NCBI GenBank assembly: GCA_035510605.1
Contig: DATKGW010000010.1
Location: 1-23,114 of the forward strand
Length of the DNA stretch: 23,114 bases
Source: DATKGW01 sp035510605
GTDB lineage: Bacteria; Patescibacteriota; Saccharimonadia; Saccharimonadales; CAIOMD01
Reading direction: 5' to 3'
The stretch's first letter is position 1. The number at the start of each line of letters is the position of its first letter. Made by a program: the position numbers and the translations under genes. This document shows, piece after piece, positions 1 through 5,855 of this stretch. The notes below the pieces were generated by a model. That model saw only the letters and a list, made by a program, of their open reading frames with translations, did not search any database and was not told where the DNA came from.

Positions 1-887
1 CCTTAGAAATTGTAGCGGATGAAGTGGCAATTGCCGTTCAAAATGCTTTGCAATTTGAGGAGATATCCCACTTTAACATTACGCTGCAAAAGAAGATTGA
101 GCTAGCCACATCCGAGCTTAAAAAGACCAACGAGAAGCTAAAAGCGCTGGATGAAGCCAAAGACGAGTTTATCAGCATGGCCAGCCACCAACTGCGCACT
201 CCGCTTACCTCTGTTAAGGGTTATATCTCTATGCTACTGGAAGGCGATGCCGGTAAAGTCGACCGCCAGCAAAAGAACTTTTTAAATCAGGCTTATTTAT
301 CCAGTCAGCGGATGGTTTATCTCATTTCTGATCTGTTAAATGTCAGCCGATTAAAAACCGGCAAGTTTGTGATTGAATCCAAACCGACTTATTTGCCGGA
401 TGTGGTAGAGGGCGAACTTAGCCAGTTAACCGAAACGGCTAAGTCGCGTGGGCTGGAAATAGTATTTGATAAACCCAAAGAGTTCCCAATACTCAATTTA
501 GACGAGACCAAGACGCGCCAGGTAATTATGAACTTTGCCGACAACGCCATTTATTACACCCCCAAGGGCGGCCGGATAACCGTTAAATTGCAGGCCACCA
601 AAGACACGGTTGAGTTTACGGTTAATGATACCGGAATCGGTGTGCCACAATCCGAACAGCACCATTTGTTTACCAAATTTTACAGAGCTGGCAATGCCCG
701 AAAGGCTCGCCCCGACGGCACCGGGCTAGGGCTATTTATGGCCAAAAAGGTAGTTATGGCTGAAGGCGGAGCAATTATCTTTAAAACCGTGGAGAGTAAG
801 GGTAGCACTTTTGGTTTCAGCTTCCCCCGTGAGAAGCTAGAAATAACCCCAGATAAATCTAGAGCTCTTCAGAAAAATGCAGCATAA
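1..887 (+). CDS. Sensor histidine kinase, C-terminal part (partial at left edge)
   Basis: The frame is open to the left edge; bases 3-23 read LEIVADE in frame, so the GTG at 24 is internal, not a start. The visible part begins with the end of what looks like a GAF-type sensor domain, followed by a short coiled coil. A HisKA dimerisation domain follows, with the H-box SHQLRTP carrying the phospho-accepting His. The HATPase_c domain has an N-box (NFADNAIYYTP), G1 box (DTGIGVP), F-box (FTKFYR) and G2 box (GTGLGL). All catalytic motifs are intact, so it should autophosphorylate and pass phosphate to a response regulator, which is not in this window. No transmembrane segment is visible in this part. 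The signal sensed cannot be told. Confidence 0.93.
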   Translation, partial: LEIVADEVAIAVQNALQFEEISHFNITLQKKIELATSELKKTNEKLKALDEAKDEFISMASHQLRTPLTSVKGYISMLLEGDAGKVDRQQKNFLNQAYLSSQRMVYLISDLLNVSRLKTGKFVIESKPTYLPDVVEGELSQLTETAKSRGLEIVFDKPKEFPILNLDETKTRQVIMNFADNAIYYTPKGGRITVKLQATKDTVEFTVNDTGIGVPQSEQHHLFTKFYRAGNARKARPDGTGLGLFMAKKVVMAEGGAIIFKTVESKGSTFGFSFPREKLEITPDKSRALQKNAA

Positions 888-906
888 ACATATCAAGACA
901 TAATAC

Positions 907-935
907 TTGTCAAAGGACTATAAAGGATGTATTTT
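907..935 (+). promoter_or_regulatory. Candidate sigma-70-type promoter for the coiled-coil protein gene
   Basis: TTGTCA (907-912), a 17-nt spacer and TATTTT (930-935) give a fair -35/-10 pair. The start would fall near 942, leaving a leader of about 44 nt before the ATG at 986. The -10 is weak, so read-through from the kinase gene is also possible. Confidence 0.4.
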
Positions 936-985
936 TGTAAGTATAAGCAGTATATATGACAAAAATAGACATTAGAGAGGAAAGC

Positions 986-3121
986 ATGGCAGAACCAGAA
1001 AATAGTAATGATAATGGAGAGACTAGCCCTTCTGATCACGAAACAGAGATAGTCACAGCAGAAGTATCTGAGGCTGTTGCGGAGGCCAGAGAAAGGGAAG
1101 CGTCCGCCGTAGAAAGATTGGCTAGAGCCAATGCCGAACTAGTTAGAACGACAAATGAGTTATATGACGCACGTGTCAGAATGGCTGAGCTAGAAGAAAG
1201 GATGGCTTCAATCAACAGTAGCGATGGCGCGCAAACGACAGCGCAAAAATTATCAGATGTAGCAGTCCAAAAAAGAGAGAAAAGTTTAGCCGAGAAGCGT
1301 TATGAGGATTGGACGGGAATCGATCCACAAAAGGAAAAAGTTAGCGCGGAGGAGGCGGAAACTGCTGAATCCATGGCTGATTATTTAGAAAAACAGCCAG
1401 CCAGCGAAGCAGATATTGAAAAAGTTGAATCTCCATTAGATGAAGTTGCCAGACAGGTTAATGCTGCCAAAATGGAAGAGGTTGGAGGTAGGGCCGACGA
1501 CATAGGAGAAGCTTTTGTACCAGAAGAAGATAGCGGGGATACAGAAAAAATCGTCGAACATGAATTGGTGTCAAAGCCAGCAGATGTTGAGGAGCTTGAG
1601 GGCAAGGTTAAAGATTTAAGAGAACAAATCATTGCCAAAGCAGTTAATCCAGATGAGACTACCACCGCAGAAAAACCATATCATTCAAGCGTAGAAGAGC
1701 TTGAGGGCAAGGTTAAAGATTTAAGAGAACAAATCATTGCCAAAGCAGTTAATCCAGATGAGACTATCACCGCAGAAAAACCATATCATTTGTATAAAGC
1801 AGGAGAGGGCGAGACAGAATCGGATAATGTTGAAACTTCACCAGACGTTAATAGTGAAGGGGTAGAAACTGCTCCCGATAGCCCGGAACTTGCCAAAAAA
1901 TACCAAGCCCTAAATGAGAAGCGCCAAAAATACATAGAAATGATAAAAGCTCTACAGCTAAAAAGATGGTGGAAGCGGCCAAGTGATGCCGAGCAAGAAT
2001 TGGCCTGGAAGGAATATAAAGATTCTTTTGATGAATATTGTTTGGATAAAGCCGAAGAAATGGTGACTAAGCTTGGCGAAAAGATCAGTGAAGTTGAATG
2101 GCAGCAAAAATACTTCGAGCATATTATTACTATGAAGATAGATGAACTCCGTCAAATGTCGGCTATAAGCGCCGAAATCGCCTCGGATGGGCGTTTTGAT
2201 AAATTTAAAGAGTGGTGGGTAAAACATAAAAGGATACGCTTAGGTATAGGTTTGGGTTTGATGGGTGTAGGTTTTGCCACCGGGCCGCTTGGAGCTGGTA
2301 CGGGTATTGCATTAGGCTTGGCGGTTGCTAAGGGTGCTGTTTCGGGCACAGGTGCGTTTATGGCTTCAGAGAGTGGCATGCAAATGGCTCAAGATAGACA
2401 CGAGGCAAAAAGTGGCGACACTAAGTACTTTACTGATGAAGAGGTTGAGCAAATGGGCTTAAAACGAGTTGACAATGCTTTGGGTGCGCGTTTAGCTAAG
2501 GCTATAGAACAAGGCAAAGATGCTACTATCGACCCGCAAACATCTGAATTAATGGCCAAACTTCAAGAAAGATATCGTCAAGCTCAGCAAGAAGAAATTG
2601 CACAGTTATTAGAGCAAGGCAACAGCGACAGTGAAGTTGCCGCAATAATGTTAGGCGAAAGGTTGGACGAAGAAAATACGGCTAGAGTTGAGGCTTCTAA
2701 AACTAGAGGTTGGACGGCTACTGGGATAAGAGTGGGCAGTATCGCAATCGGTTTGGCAGTAGGAGCAGGTACATTTGGGCTAGCTAACCACGTTATCGGC
2801 GGTGCTCACGGGGTTGGAACAGAACAAGCCCCGGCGGCGCCGGCTCATGAGGCATTTAGAAATTACGCTTGGAACGCACACAGCGGCGCTGGCGGGCAAA
2901 TCCACGGGGCTACCGATATCGCCAGGTGCCGCAGCGCTGTTGATCTCTACTCGCAGGATACAGGGGTGCATTTATCACCAGCCGAACACCATGCAGCAGT
3001 TCGCTGGCTTTGGGATAGGCAATGGGGGGCTGGAGTCAGGCACCAGCTAACAGGTAGCGCCAGAGAATACTTTACCGGCCGGCAATTAACGGGTGCATTT
3101 AAGTTTGCTTTAAATAGATAA
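986..3121 (+). CDS. Large coiled-coil membrane protein with internal tandem repeat; unknown function
   Basis: I do not recognise a family. The frame is open from ATG 956, but I prefer ATG 986 (711 aa, starting MAEPENSND) because GAGAGG lies 5 nt upstream of it and nothing like a ribosome site precedes 956. Residues about 20-90 are Ala/Glu/Arg-rich and predicted coiled coil. An acidic low-complexity stretch follows. Residues about 203-270 contain a 35-residue unit (LEGKVKDLREQIIAKA...) present twice. Residues about 300-400 are charged helices with several Trp. Two glycine-rich hydrophobic stretches (about 415-460 and 572-605) look like membrane hairpins. The last 100 residues form a His/Trp-rich domain (AAVRWLWDRQW) of unknown type. 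A structural or envelope scaffold is only a guess. The downstream small gene begins 18 nt after its stop and is probably co-transcribed. Confidence 0.8.
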   Translation: MAEPENSNDNGETSPSDHETEIVTAEVSEAVAEAREREASAVERLARANAELVRTTNELYDARVRMAELEERMASINSSDGAQTTAQKLSDVAVQKREKSLAEKRYEDWTGIDPQKEKVSAEEAETAESMADYLEKQPASEADIEKVESPLDEVARQVNAAKMEEVGGRADDIGEAFVPEEDSGDTEKIVEHELVSKPADVEELEGKVKDLREQIIAKAVNPDETTTAEKPYHSSVEELEGKVKDLREQIIAKAVNPDETITAEKPYHLYKAGEGETESDNVETSPDVNSEGVETAPDSPELAKKYQALNEKRQKYIEMIKALQLKRWWKRPSDAEQELAWKEYKDSFDEYCLDKAEEMVTKLGEKISEVEWQQKYFEHIITMKIDELRQMSAISAEIASDGRFDKFKEWWVKHKRIRLGIGLGLMGVGFATGPLGAGTGIALGLAVAKGAVSGTGAFMASESGMQMAQDRHEAKSGDTKYFTDEEVEQMGLKRVDNALGARLAKAIEQGKDATIDPQTSELMAKLQERYRQAQQEEIAQLLEQGNSDSEVAAIMLGERLDEENTARVEASKTRGWTATGIRVGSIAIGLAVGAGTFGLANHVIGGAHGVGTEQAPAAPAHEAFRNYAWNAHSGAGGQIHGATDIARCRSAVDLYSQDTGVHLSPAEHHAAVRWLWDRQWGAGVRHQLTGSAREYFTGRQLTGAFKFALNR
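1592..1790 (+). repeat. 105-bp tandem direct repeat inside the coiled-coil gene
   Basis: The segment 1592-1685 is repeated at 1697-1790 with a period of 105 bp (35 codons). Over the 94 aligned bases I see one difference (ACTACC against ACTATC, Thr to Ile). Synonymous positions are also identical, so the duplication is recent or kept uniform by conversion. The frame is preserved. Confidence 0.95.
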
Positions 3122-3139
3122 ATAAGGGGGTAGGATAAT

Positions 3140-3499
3140 ATGCAAGATAATCAGCAACTAACAAATTTAATAGATGAACTAGGCTTAAGCAGTTTAAGCG
3201 ATGATGCCAAAGCTAATTTGGTGGCTAAATTGGCCGAGACTCTTCAAAACAGAATATTTGTGGCTTTGATGGATGGACTGGATGACAATGAAAAAAACGA
3301 ACTCAACAGTATGGCGTCAAATTCATCAGACGAACAACTTAACGAATACCTTAAGCAAAAATTCCCAGATTTAAACGATATTACAACCCAAGAATATGAG
3401 AAGCTAAGGGCAGAAATGCTTGAATCTAAGAATGACATTACAGGAATGATAAACAGTTACCCTGAACAGCAACAACCGCCTCAAGATCAGCAAAATTAA
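3140..3499 (+). CDS. Small acidic helical protein, hypothetical (DUF5663-like?)
   Basis: A 119-aa acidic protein with no signal peptide or membrane segment. The N-terminal half (LTNLIDELGLSSLSDDAK and following residues) reads as short amphipathic helices. The C-terminus is Gln/Pro-rich. The length and the N-terminal pattern recall the small DUF5663-type proteins annotated in candidate-phyla genomes, but I offer that only as a resemblance. The ATG is preceded by TAGGA at 3131-3135, 4 nt upstream. It lies 18 nt after the coiled-coil gene, so the two are likely one transcript and possibly work together. No catalytic motif is visible. Confidence 0.75.
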   Translation: MQDNQQLTNLIDELGLSSLSDDAKANLVAKLAETLQNRIFVALMDGLDDNEKNELNSMASNSSDEQLNEYLKQKFPDLNDITTQEYEKLRAEMLESKNDITGMINSYPEQQQPPQDQQN

Positions 3500-3512
3500 T
3501 ACCTCAGTCTAT

Positions 3513-3528
3513 CTTTTTAATTAAAAAG
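3513..3528. terminator. AT-only palindrome after the small acidic gene
   Basis: CTTTTTAA followed by TTAAAAAG is a perfect 16-nt palindrome just after the stop at 3499. It could act as a weak terminator on either strand, but the stem has almost no G-C pairs and no separate U-tract, so it may mean little. Confidence 0.3.
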
Positions 3529-3561
3529 CTTGTGCTTATTGGCTATTATTATATTATATCC

Positions 3562-3590
3562 TTGACAAGAGTAATTGCTTGTGGTAATAT
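3562..3590 (+). promoter_or_regulatory. Strong consensus promoter for the structured RNA
   Basis: TTGACA (3562-3567), exactly 17 nt, then TAATAT (3585-3590). This is a perfect -35 with a near-perfect -10 at optimal spacing, among the best promoters in the window. The predicted start is about 3597. No open frame with a ribosome site follows for more than 500 nt, so the immediate product must be an RNA or a very long leader. Confidence 0.85.
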
Positions 3591-3596
3591 ATGTTC

Positions 3597-3907
3597 AATC
3601 CTAACGGAGAGTGCAAGGGTGGAGTGAAACGGGTAACCCCTTGAATAGGTCTATCCTAACCACCAGGGTAAGAACTCTGAGCAGTGGGAGGCACTTTAGC
3701 TGATAGGAGTTATTTAACAAGTCACATAATTAGAGTTCACTATCTGCACAAGGTATTAGCTTAAGAAGTGGCTTATGTACAAAGAGCGTAGAACGTCGCA
3801 CAGCTGTTAAATGTAACAGGTGTGCTTTTTGGCGTTCTGCGCTCGTTGCAAAAGCCACGACCTAATCGGTCTAAGGTTGAGCTAAATACTAAGTTTTACT
3901 TTTTTAG
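3597..3907 (+). ncRNA. Unidentified structured non-coding RNA, about 310 nt
   Basis: No credible coding frame is present, but pairing is dense. A long-range helix joins 3753-3764 to 3877-3889 (GTATT/AATAC plus AGCTTAA/TTGAGCT, one bulged A). Inside it, GTGGCTT (3768-3774) pairs with AAGCCAC (3852-3858). This encloses a stacked hairpin: GAGCG 3784/CGCTC 3840, AGAACG 3790/CGTTCT 3833, GCACA 3798/TGTGC 3821 and CTGTT 3804/AACAG 3815. A small GACC...GGTC hairpin follows (3859-3871). The 5' part has GGTGG 3618/CCACC 3660 and AACTCT 3673/AGAGTT 3732. A U-rich tail (3894-3906) follows the outer helix and could end transcription. I looked for RNase P, SRP, 6S, tmRNA, T-box and cobalamin signatures and found none. 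It may be free-standing or the 5' domain of a longer RNA reaching 4150. Confidence 0.7.
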
Positions 3908-4150
3908 TTCCCTAAAGGGGCTGATTGGTAGCTGATACCGACGCAGAGCCTCTTATCTGTTTGGGCCCCTTAAAAAGGCCCCGGATAAGGGATGTGGCTA
4001 CTCTTAAACATTTCTTTTCTATACTAGTACTTCAATGCTGTTTTTCCTCATTTTGGGGGCAGTACTTTGCTTGCTTTAACAGAGTAAGTGGAGTACTGCC
4101 TCCGGATAACCGAGGGGCAAAATGGCGCTTTTGGCGCCTTAGCCCCACAA
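3908..4150 (+). ncRNA. Second structured, apparently non-coding segment (RNA domain or long leader)
   Basis: GC-richer than its left flank and full of inverted repeats. GGGGCTG (3917-3923) can pair with TAGCCCC (4140-4146), closing a multi-branched domain of about 230 nt. Inside are GGTA/TACC (3927-3939), a 13-bp helix CTTATCTG+GGGCC (3952-3967) with GGCCC+CGGATAAG (3977-3989), and a 12-bp helix 4055-4066 with 4092-4103 (core GGCAGTACT/AGTACTGCC). The last is GGCGC/GCGCC (4124-4138). Competing pairings exist: GGGGC at 4114-4118 with GCCCC at 4142-4146, and CCCC with GGGG across 4143-4154 next to the ribosome site of the next ORF. That could allow switching. It may be a leader controlling the downstream genes or a separate RNA. 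A long frame (3925-4287) crosses it but has no ribosome site and no recognisable protein. Confidence 0.55.
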
Positions 4151-4167
4151 GGGGAGGAGGAATGAGC

Positions 4168-4287
4168 ATGCGTAAGTGGATGGTAAAGCTCTCTCGTTTT
4201 TTAGGGAGAGCAGCGTTACTGCTTGCTGGTTCGTCCTATGGGACGTGCCGGCTCCGGCCACCCAGATTTGATGGGAGGCTGGAATGA
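4168..4287 (+). CDS. Short basic/hydrophobic ORF, 39 aa, putative
   Basis: AGGAGG at 4155-4160 sits 7 nt before this ATG. The in-frame ATG at 4162 is too close to the site, so 4168 is preferred. The product starts MRKWMVKLSRFLG, has a short hydrophobic run (AALLLAG) and ends Arg-rich. It resembles a tiny membrane or leader peptide and matches no family I know. Its TGA overlaps the next ATG (ATGA at 4284-4287), the usual geometry of translational coupling. It may be a real small protein or a translated leader that controls the next ORFs. Confidence 0.4.
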   Translation: MRKWMVKLSRFLGRAALLLAGSSYGTCRLRPPRFDGRLE

Positions 4288-4364
4288 GAAATCTCCTGCA
4301 AACCACTCGCAGGGACGGACAACATCCGCCCCTGCAAAGGGGCGAAGGGAGGAATCATGAGTAA
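4284..4364 (+). CDS. Very short ORF, 26 aa, overlapping both neighbours
   Basis: GGGAGG at 4273-4278 lies 5 nt before ATG 4284. The frame overlaps the preceding stop by ATGA and runs 8 nt past the start of the 406-aa gene, so ribosomes finishing here would terminate on top of the next start. The product (begins MRNLLQTT, rich in Arg/Gln/Gly) has no recognisable feature. Its likely role, if translated, is coupling rather than making a stable protein. This is inferred from geometry only. Confidence 0.3.
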   Translation: MRNLLQTTRRDGQHPPLQRGEGRNHE

Positions 4365-5577
4365 GGCAGTACAGTTCTTTAAGCCCCGTAACCGCAAGGA
4401 AATGGGGATTCTGACCGTGGGCGCAGTAGCGTTTGCTTTTCTCGCTTGCGGACTTGTCGCCGCCTCTACTATAGGGTGCGGGGTCAACATGCAGTCGGGG
4501 TCCAAGGCCTCAACATTACCGATGGCGTCGACTGTGCCCCTGATCGGGTCGGCCGATACTGTGCCAGCTCTAATCCCCCAGGGGATAAAGAGCTGGAGGG
4601 GTGTTTTGTCTTATGGGACGAAGCACTCTTGGTATCGCGCAGCAGTAGCGGATGCCGGCATTAGCTGGCAGACTGTCCGCCGTTGCGCAGCCCTAGAGAG
4701 GCGGGGTTACAAGTTGACGGCCATCCTGGTCGTTAACTGGCCTAATCTCTCCCGTGCGGAGGCACATCAAGTACTGGCCGCCAAGGGCTACGAGGGTGTT
4801 GCGAAAATGTCGGTGTTCTATCATCCGGCAATTCGCAACCGTTGGCTGAAACCAGGGATGGCTCATAAGTGGGGTCGTTTCTGGGATACTCGCACTCAAG
4901 TGCGAGTGACGCTCTTGATCCCTGTTTCATTCGGAGATCTGAGCAAGGGGTTGCGGACAGACCGCGGTGTACTTATGCATTGCGGAAACCCATGGGATCT
5001 GGTGCGTCAGCACCTAGTCCCGCCGCCACCGCATAAGCCAACACCAAAGCCAAAGCCGACGCCTACTAAGACGCCGACTCACAAGCCTACGCCTACGCCC
5101 ACGCCCACATCGACGCCTACTAAGACGCCGACATCAACCCCAACGCCTACTTCGACGCCTACCTGCACACCGACACCAACCCCAACGCCCACTTCGACGC
5201 CTACCTGCACACCGACACCAACCCCAACGCCCACACCGACGCTTTCGCCGAAGAATCCTTCGGCGATTCCGACTCCAAAGCCTGTACCGCCGGCGCCGAC
5301 TCCAACACCGACTCAGTTGCCAACTGCGTCGCCACGGCCGGCATCACCGGACCCTACACCAACTGGTCCGGTATATACACCGACACCGAAGCCGACGGGT
5401 CCACCGCCAACAGCGGGGCCTGGAAATCCAACTTCGACCCCAGCGCCAAGTTCTGGGCTACCCAGCCCGGCGCCTAAGCCCACATCATCTCACGCCTCAA
5501 CAAACCCACCCCTACCGGGTGCTGCAACGGTGATAAGTTGGTCGGGCTTGTCGGCATTCTTGAGCTGGCTTTGGTAA
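4357..5577 (+). CDS. Membrane-anchored Pro/Thr-repeat surface protein, unknown function
   Basis: 406 aa; GGGAGG (4347-4352) lies 4 nt before the ATG. Residues 1-16 are basic and about 17-40 hydrophobic (GILTVGAVAFAFLACGLVAAS), a signal anchor. The following STIGC is a poor lipobox, so a lipoprotein is possible but doubtful. Residues about 65-220 form a Trp-rich domain with several Cys that I do not recognise. Residues about 225-385 are Pro/Thr/Ser/Lys repeats (PTPTPTSTPTKTPTS and variants), typical of wall-spanning or glycosylated linkers. The last 20 residues are hydrophobic with four Trp or Phe. GC content is clearly above that of both flanks, suggesting foreign origin or different selection. 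The DNA also carries perfect hairpins at 4888-4907, 5245-5266 and 5346-5372. It probably shares a transcript with the RNA and small ORFs upstream. Confidence 0.75.
   Translation: MSKAVQFFKPRNRKEMGILTVGAVAFAFLACGLVAASTIGCGVNMQSGSKASTLPMASTVPLIGSADTVPALIPQGIKSWRGVLSYGTKHSWYRAAVADAGISWQTVRRCAALERRGYKLTAILVVNWPNLSRAEAHQVLAAKGYEGVAKMSVFYHPAIRNRWLKPGMAHKWGRFWDTRTQVRVTLLIPVSFGDLSKGLRTDRGVLMHCGNPWDLVRQHLVPPPPHKPTPKPKPTPTKTPTHKPTPTPTPTSTPTKTPTSTPTPTSTPTCTPTPTPTPTSTPTCTPTPTPTPTPTLSPKNPSAIPTPKPVPPAPTPTPTQLPTASPRPASPDPTPTGPVYTPTPKPTGPPPTAGPGNPTSTPAPSSGLPSPAPKPTSSHASTNPPLPGAATVISWSGLSAFLSWLW
5033..5240 (+). repeat. Degenerate short tandem repeats encoding Pro-Thr units
   Basis: Repeated six-base units of the type CC(N)AC(N) run through here, with longer repeated blocks. 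A block reading TTCGACGCCTACCTGCACAC occurs twice, near 5151 and 5193. The repeats encode PTPT/STPT/KTPT units and are prone to length change by slippage. They are coding and in frame, not a CRISPR array. Confidence 0.85.
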
Positions 5578-5609
5578 AAGTATAGAAAGAAGGTGATAAG
5601 GGAGCCAAG

Positions 5610-5635
5610 GAGGGCGGGCCGTAAGGCCCGCCCTC
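5610..5635 (+). terminator. GC-rich hairpin after the Pro/Thr-repeat gene
   Basis: GAGGGCGGGCC and GGCCCGCCCTC form an 11-bp perfect stem with a GTAA loop (5621-5624). A pyrimidine run follows, and only later a short T run (5647-5651). It is the likely transcription end of the locus. The missing immediate U-tract makes the intrinsic mechanism uncertain. Confidence 0.6.
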
Positions 5636-5725
5636 TCTCCCACTAAATTTTTAGCGAACTATAATTATGCGACTTTATTGTAAAGTTATCTGAACCTTAA
5701 CAAATTATGCGTTTATGCTTATTAA

Positions 5726-5754
5726 TTGACAAAACGTAAACCAAGTTGTACAAT
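5726..5754 (+). promoter_or_regulatory. Consensus promoter for the LPNTG surface protein
   Basis: TTGACA (5726-5731), 17 nt, TACAAT (5749-5754). The start is predicted near 5761, giving a leader of about 95 nt. AGGAGG (5845-5850) lies 5 nt before ATG 5856. The strong promoter with a full ribosome site suggests an abundant protein. Confidence 0.85.
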
Positions 5755-5855
5755 ATGTATTAACGTAGTAAAAGGTGGATGTTTTGCTAAAACGGATTGT
5801 GCGTTAACAATTTGGTTTTTAAGATGATTAATTTACTAATTTATAGGAGGTTTAT

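Noticed and set aside
3597..3720. T-box or cobalamin riboswitch at the start of the RNA (AAGGGTGGA and nearby)
   Set aside because: The fragment recalls the T-box bulge sequence but lies at the 5' end, not before a terminator, and the other conserved elements are missing.
3597..3907. RNase P RNA
   Set aside because: Neither the GAGGAAAGTCC nor the ACAGAA core element is present.
3925..4287. 120-codon plus-strand open frame across the structured region
   Set aside because: No ribosome site before its start, no recognisable protein, and it covers a series of strong inverted repeats. Only its last 39 codons, with AGGAGG upstream, are kept as a putative small ORF.
5033..5240. CRISPR-like repetition
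   Set aside because: The repeats are six-base coding units for Pro-Thr without spacers of uniform length; this is protein low complexity.
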